Below, one piece after another: positions 8,153-15,406 of a stretch of 24,958 nucleotides of DNA. Position numbers and translations under genes: made by a program. Under the pieces are notes generated by a model, which saw only the letters and a list, made by a program, of their open reading frames with translations, did not search any database and was not told where the DNA came from. The stretch comes from Chitinophagaceae bacterium UBA4857 (GTDB taxonomy: Bacteria; Bacteroidota; Bacteroidia; Chitinophagales; Chitinophagaceae). How positions within the stretch are numbered: position 1 is the first letter of the stretch; each line of letters opens with the position of its first letter. The DNA lies in contig DHEF01000045.1 of assembly GCA_002399735.1 (NCBI GenBank), positions 196,260-221,217 of the forward strand, written 5' to 3'.

Positions 8153-8448
8153 AGCCATAATCCGATTGAAATAAGAGTACTGTTGCAAATAAAATGAACC
8201 GTGATAAAACAAGGGCTATATGCACGTTGCACAATAGCATTAACGAACAGCCCCGATTAAAATAAGGAGTACTGCATTTTGCCCAATAGAATTACTGAAC
8301 GTAGAAGTGAGTGACACAACAGACGATGCTAGTAGTACTACTGCTGACTAAATAAAAAATATGGCGCATAAAAAAATGAGAACCGAGACAGTTTAACATC
8401 TCAATTCTCATTTCTCAATTCCGTCTATCCGACTTCCGGACTTCCTGA

Positions 8449-10149
8449 CTATTGCTCTTTACCCAGCTTACTATTACGGTAACCGTAGAAGAAATAAATG
8501 GCCAGGCCCAATGCCATCCAGATAAAGAACCATTGCCAGCTTACGGCCGGAATTTCTATCATTAAATACATACAAGTAAGTACACCCATAATTGGAATAA
8601 GTGAATACTTGCGTAGGAATGTGAGTACGCTAAAAATGGCGGCAAATAAAATAAACACCAGGAATAATACTTTCTGGTAACTCTCGTGGCCAATATTTAG
8701 TACGGCATCTTCAATTCTGTCCCAAAAGAAATAACAGAAGGTGGCTAACAATGCCGGTACAATAAATTGTCCGTTAATATAGGGTAAATGAAACCTGCCG
8801 GGCTCTTTTGGTCTTGGTGGTAGTAATAATACACCGCCCGACACCAATATAAAGGCAAACAAAGTACCAATGCTGGTAAGGTCCGTTACCAGGTTACCTT
8901 CTAAAAATAAAGCACCAATGCCTACAATAATACCGGTAACAATAGTAGCAAAGGATGGTGTTTGAAATTTAGGATGTACTTTCTGGAATTTTTTGGGTAG
9001 TAAACCATCACGGCTCATGGCCATCCAGATACGCGGCTGCCCAATTTGAAACACCAGTAATACGGATGTTGTAGCCACCACGGCACTTATAGAAATAATG
9101 GTTTCAATCCATGGTGCCCTGTCTTTAAATACAAAAGCCAAGGGATCGTTTACACCATCAAATTTGGAATAATGTTCCACACCGGTTAATACCAATGCAA
9201 TTAAAATATACAGGCCGGTACAAATTAACAGTGAGTAAATCATACCCCGGGGCATATCACGCTGCGGATTTTTACATTCCTCGGCCGTTGTACTAATCGC
9301 ATCAAAACCAATATAGGCGTAAAACACAGCCGATACACCTTTTAGCACCCCTTCAAATCCGTTAGGCATAAACGGACGCCAGTTGTTGGTATCAACAAAA
9401 AACGCACCAGCTACAATAACAAATATGATAACGGCAATTTTAAAAATCACCATGTAATTGGCCGAGTTTTTACTCTCCTTAATACCAATATAAGCCACCC
9501 AGGTAATGAGTGCCACAATAATAAAAGCGGGCAGGTTAAAAAATATTCTAAATCCTGCTACTGTAGGTGCACTGTTGTAAGCCTCAATAGCAAACTGGTA
9601 ACTTTTTATTTTTTCCGGATCGGTAATAGTGCCTGCGGCCAGCTCGGTTGTAGCAGTGTTAAAAGCGTGAATAGCGGTGCCGGGATCCACCAGCATCCAA
9701 TCGGGCAAATGAATATTAAATAAATGAACCAATAAATTATTAAAGTAACTGCTCCACGATATGGCCACCACAATATTACCAATGGCATATTCCAGAATTA
9801 GCGCCCAACCAATAATCCAGGCAATCAGCTCGCCAAACGTTACGTACGAGTAAGTATAAGCACTACCGGCAACCGGTACACGGCTGGCAAACTCGGCATA
9901 ACAAAGGGCCGAAAAACCACAAGTAATGGCTGTAATAATAAATAAAACCGATACACCCGGGCCGCCATTAAACGCTGCACCACCAATGGTCGAAAAAATG
10001 CCGGCACCTACTACGGCTGCAATACCCAAAAAAGTAAGGTCGCGTACACCTAGTATTTTTTTCAACCCACTGCCATGATCCGACATACCGGCATCATGTT
10101 CGGCCTTAATTTTATCTATACTCTTTTTTCTAAACAACGAGTTAGCCAT
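8449..10149 (-). CDS. APC-family amino acid permease (cationic amino acid transporter type)
   Basis: This 566-residue integral membrane protein has about 12-14 hydrophobic segments. The first segment carries GAGIF (G48-F52) preceded by LGVRDLTFLGI, and GSAYTYSY follows at 95-102. Both are hallmarks of the APC superfamily's CAT/YfnA branch, which exchanges or imports amino acids across the inner membrane, often with protons. The protein is longer than typical bacterial members because of a polar insert of about 65 residues (141-205) between early membrane segments, probably an external loop. Transcribed alone on the minus strand. Substrate specificity cannot be read from the sequence; arginine or lysine is the usual guess for this branch but many members are broad. 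Confidence 0.9.
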   Translation of the reverse strand: MANSLFRKKSIDKIKAEHDAGMSDHGSGLKKILGVRDLTFLGIAAVVGAGIFSTIGGAAFNGGPGVSVLFIITAITCGFSALCYAEFASRVPVAGSAYTYSYVTFGELIAWIIGWALILEYAIGNIVVAISWSSYFNNLLVHLFNIHLPDWMLVDPGTAIHAFNTATTELAAGTITDPEKIKSYQFAIEAYNSAPTVAGFRIFFNLPAFIIVALITWVAYIGIKESKNSANYMVIFKIAVIIFVIVAGAFFVDTNNWRPFMPNGFEGVLKGVSAVFYAYIGFDAISTTAEECKNPQRDMPRGMIYSLLICTGLYILIALVLTGVEHYSKFDGVNDPLAFVFKDRAPWIETIISISAVVATTSVLLVFQIGQPRIWMAMSRDGLLPKKFQKVHPKFQTPSFATIVTGIIVGIGALFLEGNLVTDLTSIGTLFAFILVSGGVLLLPPRPKEPGRFHLPYINGQFIVPALLATFCYFFWDRIEDAVLNIGHESYQKVLFLVFILFAAIFSVLTFLRKYSLIPIMGVLTCMYLMIEIPAVSWQWFFIWMALGLAIYFFYGYRNSKLGKEQ

Positions 10150-10297
10150 TGGTAGCAGTTTATAATTAAGCTGGTAAAGTAATGAAAAAAATAAAAAGTA
10201 AAAATTAAAAAGTGAAACAGGGGAAATTAAAAAGGTTGTTTTACTTCGGAGTCATTTTCGTCCTAATGAATAAAAAATCTATACATTATAGTAACCT

Positions 10298-10372
10298 TGT
10301 CAGGCTGAGCTTAAAGAAGCCCGTGAGAGATTATGTTTTGCTGCGTCACCCTTCTTGAGGCTCAGGGTGACA
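10298..10372. repeat. Long imperfect inverted repeat (GTCA...TGAC type)
   Basis: The left arm begins TGTCAGGCTGAGC and ends GAAG (10298-10319). The right arm begins CTTCTTGAGGCTCAGGGTGA and ends CA (10351-10372). They pair over about 20 positions with several mismatches. Similar GTCACCCTGAGC palindromes are, from memory, frequent in Bacteroidota spacers. No open reading frame is inside. Confidence 0.6.
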
Positions 10373-10414
10373 GAAAACTTTAAACTTCTTATTAACAACC
10401 TCATAAAGGCGCTT

Positions 10415-10446
10415 CATTAGCAGATCAGCACATTAGCCCATTAGCT
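10415..10446. repeat. 8-nt tandem repeat, 4 units
   Basis: Consecutive octamers are CATTAGCA, GATCAGCA, CATTAGCC and CATTAGCT. A related CACATTAG recurs near 10530. It is the same period as the array at 197-228 but a different sequence. Confidence 0.6.
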
Positions 10447-10636
10447 AATTAATTAGGGGCTGTCAGCTTTAGTAATTCTATTCAGCAGTAGTTCCGGCTG
10501 TACGCTTGTAGTGGCCAGGCCATGCACATTAGCCAATCTGCATCGGCCAGCTACCGCTTCCATCCGGCAGCCTGTGATTTGTAGAATGATGGTTGAGCAA
10601 TTTGTAAACTATTAAAACAGCCTGAATAGAATAAAG

Positions 10637-10674
10637 TAACTCACGATTTAAACCACAGCCCATGGATGTTATAT
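10637..10674. repeat. 38-base repeat, left copy
   Basis: This copy aligns without gaps to 11458-11495, sharing blocks such as TTTAAACC/TGTAAACC and ATGGATGT with about nine differences. Both copies are degenerate palindromes centred on the TAAACC region, and they lie on the same strand on each side of the gene at 10680-11318. The left copy ends six bases from that gene's stop codon. Confidence 0.55.
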
Positions 10675-10679
10675 CGTAA

Positions 10680-11318
10680 TTAAGAAAGATTATTATTTAC
10701 AATTACTCTTTTATACAGCTTCAGGTTAATGCTACAAATCCAAATTAAAAATGTAGCAAAACTTATTTTCTGGATAATGGGTAAATAAACAATCAGTTCC
10801 TGATTGTAATAAACATAATTATTCAGTGCCACCAGTAATATGTTCATTAGTCCGAAGGCAAAAAGCCTATACCATTGTAATTTATAAAGTCCGATATAAA
10901 CACCAATGGTTGCTAAGAGCCCAAACAGTGAAGCCAGATTGGTAATTAAATCGTGGTTAAAATTGGTAAACAGTAAAGATGCAGCTCCCATGGATAGCAA
11001 TCCCGAAGTTTGAATGGCTATTTTATACTTTTTCCCCATGTTTATATAAAGTGGAAACAGCAACCAAAACAAAGAAAGTGTTACACACAGAATAATCATT
11101 CCTGCAATAGCAATTGGTTTTGCAGTGTTAGGCTGTCCGTTAATGGCATTGTCATTTAATAAATTGCACCAGTAATTATTCAGCCAGCTAAATCCTACTG
11201 CATTTTTATCAACCTGTGAACCACCGGGGTAAAAAATAGTGGCAACAAAGTATAACATAACAAATAAAGCAGCTCCAAAAATTGGTATTAACAGCAAAAT
11301 GTTATTCCGCTTATTCAA
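10680..11318 (-). CDS. Six-TM membrane protein of unknown function
   Basis: I do not recognise a characterised family. The 212 residues contain six hydrophobic segments, at about 8-29, 68-91, 100-118, 124-145, 150-170 and 176-198. A conserved-looking polar loop (31-66, with FYPGGSQVDKN and NNYWCNLL) lies between the first two, probably periplasmic. The arrangement is reminiscent of DUF998-type membrane proteins but lacks a signature I could point to. The end is basic (LYKRVIVNNN), fitting a cytoplasmic C-terminus. It stands alone, with 212 bases to the SRPBCC gene upstream. It is flanked on both sides by copies of a 38-base degenerate palindrome. Codon and base use look like its neighbours. 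Confidence 0.75.
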   Translation of the reverse strand: MNKRNNILLLIPIFGAALFVMLYFVATIFYPGGSQVDKNAVGFSWLNNYWCNLLNDNAINGQPNTAKPIAIAGMIILCVTLSLFWLLFPLYINMGKKYKIAIQTSGLLSMGAASLLFTNFNHDLITNLASLFGLLATIGVYIGLYKLQWYRLFAFGLMNILLVALNNYVYYNQELIVYLPIIQKISFATFLIWICSINLKLYKRVIVNNNLS

Positions 11319-11421
11319 TTTTTTATTATTGATGTTGTTTGCAAACTTGTTTTATCTCCTATTTGGGCAAGTAGAAGATAAGATAATTTTGTGTTTTATA
11401 ATATATGAGTTGTATTTTTTA

Positions 11422-11437
11422 AACCGTTAAAACGGTT
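11422..11437. repeat. Perfect inverted repeat AACCGTT-AA-AACGGTT
   Basis: A 7-bp perfect stem lies between the SRPBCC stop and the six-TM gene start. The T6 run lies on its 5' side on the plus strand and there is no T-run after it on the minus strand, so it does not look like an intrinsic terminator for either gene. An operator role for the six-TM gene is possible but unsupported. Confidence 0.4.
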
Positions 11438-11457
11438 GTTGTAACGTACAATGATTA

Positions 11458-11495
11458 TAGCCCACGGTGTAAACCGTAGACTATGGATGTAATGT
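11458..11495. repeat. 38-base repeat, right copy
   Basis: This is the partner of 10637-10674. The copy contains CCCACGGTGTAAACCGTAG, an imperfect palindrome. Similar sequences built around CCCACGGTTTAAACCGTGGG are, from memory, widespread in Bacteroidota and other genomes. Confidence 0.55.
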
Positions 11496-11530
11496 GTTGT
11501 TTAATGGATTTATCCATTTATTGAAAAATT

Positions 11531-12010
11531 TCATAGGTTTAAAAGTACTTTCTTCCAATCCTCGCCTTCTGCAAATTCTTTAATTATTTTATTTCGTTGA
11601 AGTAACAGCTTACGAAAATATCTTGTTACAAAAATCATTTCTGAAAGTTTGCCTAATATTCCAAGTGGTGCTTTAAAGGTGAAAACATCTTTCATTAAAG
11701 TATTAGCACCACTCTCGTTAAAGAAATGTTCATGTTCCATACTTTTAAAAATGCCCTTTATTTGTTCGTCTTTAAAATATACAGGCGATTCGTACTTAGT
11801 AATTTTTGTAGTAAGCCTTTGTTTGATGCCAAAATGAACTGCCTCCCAGGTGACAAATTCACCCAGGTTTATTAAACCTTCCGTGCGGCCGGCTATTGCG
11901 GTTTCTTTAGTGTGGGCTGTAGATATTTTATGGAAGTCAATACTACGTGATAAATCGAAGCACCTTGTAATTGGTGCCTTAATTTTTGTTGCTAAGATGA
12001 TTGTAGCCAT
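11531..12010 (-). CDS. SRPBCC-fold protein
   Basis: The 159 residues fit a START/polyketide-cyclase-like (SRPBCC) fold. The protein opens with a beta strand and IKAPITRCFDLSRSIDFH, typical of the helix-grip start, followed by strands such as EFVTWEAVHFGIKQRLTTKI and a final long helix (about 125-150). It resembles the stand-alone SRPBCC proteins often annotated as cell division inhibitor relatives (the non-SDR part of YfcH/SulA fusions). The fold binds hydrophobic ligands, but no ligand or reaction can be assigned. There is no signal peptide or membrane segment. It is transcribed alone, and the start is followed at once by the first strand. Confidence 0.8.
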   Translation of the reverse strand: MATIILATKIKAPITRCFDLSRSIDFHKISTAHTKETAIAGRTEGLINLGEFVTWEAVHFGIKQRLTTKITKYESPVYFKDEQIKGIFKSMEHEHFFNESGANTLMKDVFTFKAPLGILGKLSEMIFVTRYFRKLLLQRNKIIKEFAEGEDWKKVLLNL

Positions 12011-12060
12011 GCTTTAAATAATAAATGTAAAATACAACTATTGGTGATATTTGTTATAAT

Positions 12061-12240
12061 GCCTAAAGGCTGCCCGATGCGAAGGGTTTAGTGCGAAATG
12101 CAAGTGAGTAAAAGGCAACGGAATGTTGCGTTTGACTCACTTGCGAACATAGTTCGAACACCGGAGCGAAGCGGAGCCCGTAGTAGCGGGACTGCAGCTG
12201 ATGGTTGTGCTACAGCTGAGAGCCCCATGAATTAACTGTT
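12061..12240. repeat. Palindrome-rich intergenic element
   Basis: It contains a long hairpin whose 10-bp outer stem is perfect (GCAAGTGAGT 12100-12109 with ACTCACTTGC 12135-12144) and whose inner stem is GCAAC/GTTGC. It also holds the perfect palindrome GTTCGAAC (12152-12159), the stem CCCG-N6-CGGG (12177-12190) and two CAGCTG palindromes (12195-12200, 12213-12218). CGGAGCG followed about 26 bases later by GGGACTGCAGC matches the spacer at 21.9 kb. Confidence 0.6.
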
Positions 12241-12351
12241 TCAAAACGTTTTCAAAAAAATATTTTTAACAAACAGTGTAAGTAAACAATACGCTTTGTT
12301 GTTATTCCAATACGGTTAAATTGTAAAACCCTACATATTAAACAATAAAAA

Positions 12352-12382
12352 TTGCTCCTTCATTATTAGCATAATAGCTTCG
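12352..12382 (+). promoter_or_regulatory. Weak promoter candidate for the exported-protein genes
   Basis: TTG at 12352 and TAGCTTCG at 12375-12382 (one mismatch to TAnnTTTG) are separated by 20 bases, an acceptable Bacteroidota spacing. Transcription would start about 45 bases before the ATG at 12434. Tentative, because the -7 box is imperfect. Confidence 0.3.
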
Positions 12383-12433
12383 TTTTTACGAGTAATACCA
12401 ATTATTAATATACATTAACCATAACCTTTTACT

Positions 12434-13846
12434 ATGTACAAATTAAACATTTGCCTGTTACCATTATTATTGCTGCTATCATTCCTGCAACGTGCAGGTG
12501 CGCAAAATGTAGGAATAGGTACTACCATTCCATTGGCCCGCTTACACGTGGCAGACAGTAGTGTACTTTTTACGGGAGGAGCTATTAACCGAAATGCCGC
12601 CCCTCCCGTAAGTGGAGCAGGAACCAGAATGATGTGGTTTGCTCCAAGTGCTGCTTTTAGAGCAGGTATTGTTACCGGAACGCATTGGGATTTGACAAAT
12701 ATAGGCCAGGCCTCACTGGGTATAGGCGAAGACGTAAACGCCAGTGGTAAAGGAAGTGTTGCTTTAGGGTATCAAACCCTTGCAGCAGGAGACCATTCTT
12801 TTGCCGCTGGTGATCGTAGTCATGCTACAGCTATTGGTGCCTTTTCCCAGGGAAGCCTTGCCGTGGCCAGTGGAAGTTATTCTTTTGCATTAGGAGCCAG
12901 CGTACGGACAACAGGTGAATACGCCACTGCTATTGGAGCCGCTTCTTACGCAAGCGGGAGTTTTTCATTCGCCGCCGGAGCTGCACGGGCAAATGGTGAA
13001 TATTCCGTTGCAATAGGCCGGAGTGCTACTGCAACAGGTGATAAATCTTATGCACTGGGAGAGTTTTCACGATCTGTTGGAATATACTCTTATGCTTTGG
13101 GGACAGGTAATACTGCAAAAGGTTATGCCGAAACCGTACTGGGAGCCAACGCAATTGAATCAAACAGTTCACCTGACAGTTGGGTAGGCAACGACCCTAT
13201 ACTACAGGTTGGAAACGGACGGGATTCCTGGTCAAAAAGCACTGCGTTTACCATTTTAAAAAATGGTAATACAGGGATAGGAAGTATGCTACCACAGGCC
13301 AAACTGCACATAGAAGGCAACCAGCTAATAAAACTAAACAGCTCCGGCGGTACTCCCCAGCTTATTCTGGAAGCTACTCAGTCAGGAGACGGAAGCCGTA
13401 TACAATTCCGCAACAGCAACACTGGTAACCGCGTTTGGAATTTATATGGGCAACCCCACCTTAGCAATGATGCCGATGCAAGATTCCATATCAATTATTC
13501 AAGAGTAGGGAATGTAATGGAAATGAGGGGTAACGGCAATGTATGGTTTCGCGGCACAGTAACACAAAACAGCGATGTCAACTTAAAAAAAAATATTACC
13601 GTTGTAGATAATGCCCTTACAAAAATACAGCAACTCAGTGGTTACAATTATTATTGGAAAGACAGTACCCGCGACCAGCAGCTACAGGCCGGTTTGCTGG
13701 CACAGGAAATAGAAACATGGATGCCCGAACTGGTTACTACCGATGAAGCCGGTATAAAAAGTGTGAATTACAGCGGACTTATTCCCTACCTGGTGGAAGC
13801 CATTAAAGAACAGCAAAAAATAATTGAACAACTCAGGAAAAAATAA
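12434..13846 (+). CDS. Exported YadA-head-repeat protein with S74 intramolecular chaperone domain
   Basis: This 470-residue protein has a signal peptide (1-23, cleavage after AGA), then NVGIGTTIPLARLHV (25-39), a motif common at the mature N-terminus of Bacteroidota fibre-like proteins. Residues 93-240 are nine or ten YadA-head-type repeats (SVALG, SFAAG, TAIGA, SYALG) with a period of about 14. A second NTGIGSMLPQAKLHI lies at 279. Residues 376-470 are a peptidase S74 chaperone domain: NSDVNLKKNI supplies Ser380 and Lys385 with the Ser-x4-Lys spacing of endosialidase-type self-cleaving domains. The domain ends in a heptad-like helix (IKEQQKIIEQL). By family knowledge the S74 domain drives trimerisation and then cuts itself off before Asp381. 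Likely a trimeric surface fibre. No T9SS tail is visible. It is the first of three adjacent plus-strand genes for exported proteins. Confidence 0.88.
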   Translation: MYKLNICLLPLLLLLSFLQRAGAQNVGIGTTIPLARLHVADSSVLFTGGAINRNAAPPVSGAGTRMMWFAPSAAFRAGIVTGTHWDLTNIGQASLGIGEDVNASGKGSVALGYQTLAAGDHSFAAGDRSHATAIGAFSQGSLAVASGSYSFALGASVRTTGEYATAIGAASYASGSFSFAAGAARANGEYSVAIGRSATATGDKSYALGEFSRSVGIYSYALGTGNTAKGYAETVLGANAIESNSSPDSWVGNDPILQVGNGRDSWSKSTAFTILKNGNTGIGSMLPQAKLHIEGNQLIKLNSSGGTPQLILEATQSGDGSRIQFRNSNTGNRVWNLYGQPHLSNDADARFHINYSRVGNVMEMRGNGNVWFRGTVTQNSDVNLKKNITVVDNALTKIQQLSGYNYYWKDSTRDQQLQAGLLAQEIETWMPELVTTDEAGIKSVNYSGLIPYLVEAIKEQQKIIEQLRKK

Positions 13847-13882
13847 ACGGGATAATTCATACCTCCTCTTTAAAAAAATTAT

Positions 13883-15307
13883 ATGAAATATTTTATAAAA
13901 AGTATCATTCTTTATTTATGGATGATTACTACCCAGACTTTTGCACAGAATGTAGGCATTGGTACTACTACCCCCCAGCAAAAGTTACACGTTAATGGTG
14001 CTATAAAAATTGGTGAAGCAGGAAGTGCAACGCCGGTAGCAGGTACCATACAATGGAACAATACTAAACGTGAATTTGAAGGGTTTAACGGCACACAATG
14101 GATCAGCCTGAATAACAGTATGACCGGCTGGGGCGATACCCAAACATTTATAACCGAAAATGATGGCTTTGATAGCTTTTTAAATGGGAATAATGGTTTA
14201 ACAGGTACTTCGTTAGGTCATTCGCTGGCCACCTGGAATAATCACTTTGTAAGTGGTTCTCCTTTTGATCATGATGGCAATGATTATTTACATACCGGTA
14301 GTATGAGGCATTATTACAAGCCTGATGGCGCACCCTGGCGCTTTTCGGTTAAATTCAGTAGCCTGCGTTTAGGAGAGTCGGCTTACTTTGGTAAAAGTGT
14401 TGCCAGTAATGGTAAATTTCTGGTAAGCAGTACGCTTGGATTAAACAGTATTACGGTATATACTATTAACGGGTATTCTATACTTCATCCTGAAGAAATA
14501 ATACACAATGACGGGGCTGCTCCGGGCAGCTTTGGTGAATCGGTAAGTATTGACAGCAATACTATTGTTGTGGGAGCCCCGGAAAAAATGTGGCAGGGGC
14601 AAGACAAAGCCGGAAGAGCATTCCTGTATCGCCATAACGGTAACGTATGGGTTCAGACAGCAGCCTTAAATGCGCCTGCTGCCGAATCCAATGGTTTATT
14701 CGGAACCAGTTGTGCTATACAAGGCATGTACCTGGCTATCGGTGCACCGGCTAACAATTTAAACAGCCAGATTAATTCCGGAAAAGTATTTGTATATCGC
14801 CGTAACGGCCCGCTATGGGGATTAATTGCTACACTGGAAGCTCCCCTTGAATCAAGTGCAAAAAAATTTGGTGTCTCAGTAGCTATTAATGGTAACAAAT
14901 TAGCTATTGGTGCTGCCGTTACTATGACAAATGCCCATATAAACGGAACCGTAAATATTTATACCCTGGAAGGAAATAATGTTACGCACGAAACCACGCT
15001 TAGTGACAACAAACCCAACACCTTATTCGGCCATTCCTTAGCATTTAAAGATAACCTGCTGGTGATAGGAGCACCGGCAACCAAAAACAAAAGTTATCAT
15101 AACAGCGGTCTGGTACATGTATATGTTTCAAAAAATAACCAATGGCAAAAAGAAGCAATACTGGTACCATCCGTTTTACAATCTTATAGCAGCTTTGGAT
15201 ATGCCGTAGGGATTACCAATGATGACATAATTGTGGGCGCCCCTGGTACAGATTTGCCCAACAGGCCTGCCAATGGGAAAATATATATTTTTAAAAAGCC
15301 CTTATAA
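13883..15307 (+). CDS. Exported seven-repeat FG-GAP beta-propeller protein
   Basis: The 474 residues begin with a signal peptide (1-21), then NVGIGTTTPQQKLHV, the same mature N-terminal motif as the preceding gene. After a short linker containing IQWNNTKREFEGFNGTQW (57-73), the rest is FG-GAP type repeats. Blade starts are seen at 111 (LGHSL), 169 (FGKSV), 217 (FGESV), 273 (FGTSC), 329 (FGVSV), 382 (FGHSL) and 438 (FGYAV), most followed by (V/I)GAP, with spacing of about 48-58 residues. Seven repeats would close a complete propeller. The repeats resemble FG-GAP_2; I do not see a canonical DxDxDG calcium loop in each. Function is probably surface binding or adhesion, which is inferred. It starts 36 bases after the S74 gene and is probably cotranscribed with it. 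Confidence 0.88.
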   Translation: MKYFIKSIILYLWMITTQTFAQNVGIGTTTPQQKLHVNGAIKIGEAGSATPVAGTIQWNNTKREFEGFNGTQWISLNNSMTGWGDTQTFITENDGFDSFLNGNNGLTGTSLGHSLATWNNHFVSGSPFDHDGNDYLHTGSMRHYYKPDGAPWRFSVKFSSLRLGESAYFGKSVASNGKFLVSSTLGLNSITVYTINGYSILHPEEIIHNDGAAPGSFGESVSIDSNTIVVGAPEKMWQGQDKAGRAFLYRHNGNVWVQTAALNAPAAESNGLFGTSCAIQGMYLAIGAPANNLNSQINSGKVFVYRRNGPLWGLIATLEAPLESSAKKFGVSVAINGNKLAIGAAVTMTNAHINGTVNIYTLEGNNVTHETTLSDNKPNTLFGHSLAFKDNLLVIGAPATKNKSYHNSGLVHVYVSKNNQWQKEAILVPSVLQSYSSFGYAVGITNDDIIVGAPGTDLPNRPANGKIYIFKKPL

Positions 15308-15406
15308 TCAGGTTACCGGCTGTAGTTTTTCATGACATCTTCGTTGCGTCGCACACTTCAGCTGCAATATCACAATTACTTTATCATTATAAAAGACTCC
15401 CTCATC

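Larger units (their letters stand above)
8068..8448. other. Intergenic region with hairpins and two diverged repeat copies
   Basis: No gene was found in these 381 bases. The region holds the promoter of the DUF2027 gene (8097-8104), a perfect hairpin (8133-8152), two diverged copies of a CCGATT...AGTACTG block (from 8161 and from 8253), the word AATAGAATTACT (8285-8296), a 12-base perfect palindrome AGTAGTACTACT (8331-8342), and 14-nt units leading to the permease stop (8395-8422). Confidence 0.6.
10150..10679. other. Intergenic region with repeats, no gene
   Basis: In these 530 bases I find no credible gene. It holds an A-rich leader upstream of the permease (10180-10240), an imperfect long inverted repeat (10298-10372), an 8-nt tandem array (10415-10446), a GC-richer block (10455-10600) that shares AATAGAATTACT on the minus strand with the 8.2-kb spacer, and one copy of a 38-base repeat (10637-10674). 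The stretch looks like an accumulation of small mobile or slippage-derived repeats. Confidence 0.55.
12011..12433. other. Intergenic region between divergent genes, with a large hairpin block
   Basis: No gene was found in these 423 bases. About 12061-12240 is GC-richer and packed with inverted repeats (next entry). About 12240-12433 is AT-rich and carries a weak promoter-like sequence for the plus-strand genes. Confidence 0.6.

Noticed and set aside
11422..11437. Intrinsic terminator
   Set aside because: The stem is good, but the T-run lies on the wrong side for the minus-strand genes and nothing on the plus strand needs termination there.
10637..11495. Insertion sequence around the six-TM gene
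   Set aside because: The flanking repeats are direct and degenerate, there is no transposase, and no terminal inverted repeats bracket the gene.
12434..15307. Prophage tail-fibre module
   Set aside because: S74 and YadA-head domains occur in phage fibres, but no other phage genes are present and both proteins have Sec signal peptides.
15332..15406. Upstream in-frame start of the T9SS protein gene
   Set aside because: It would add 25 residues before the signal peptide, burying it. The ATG at 15407 gives a normal Sec leader.
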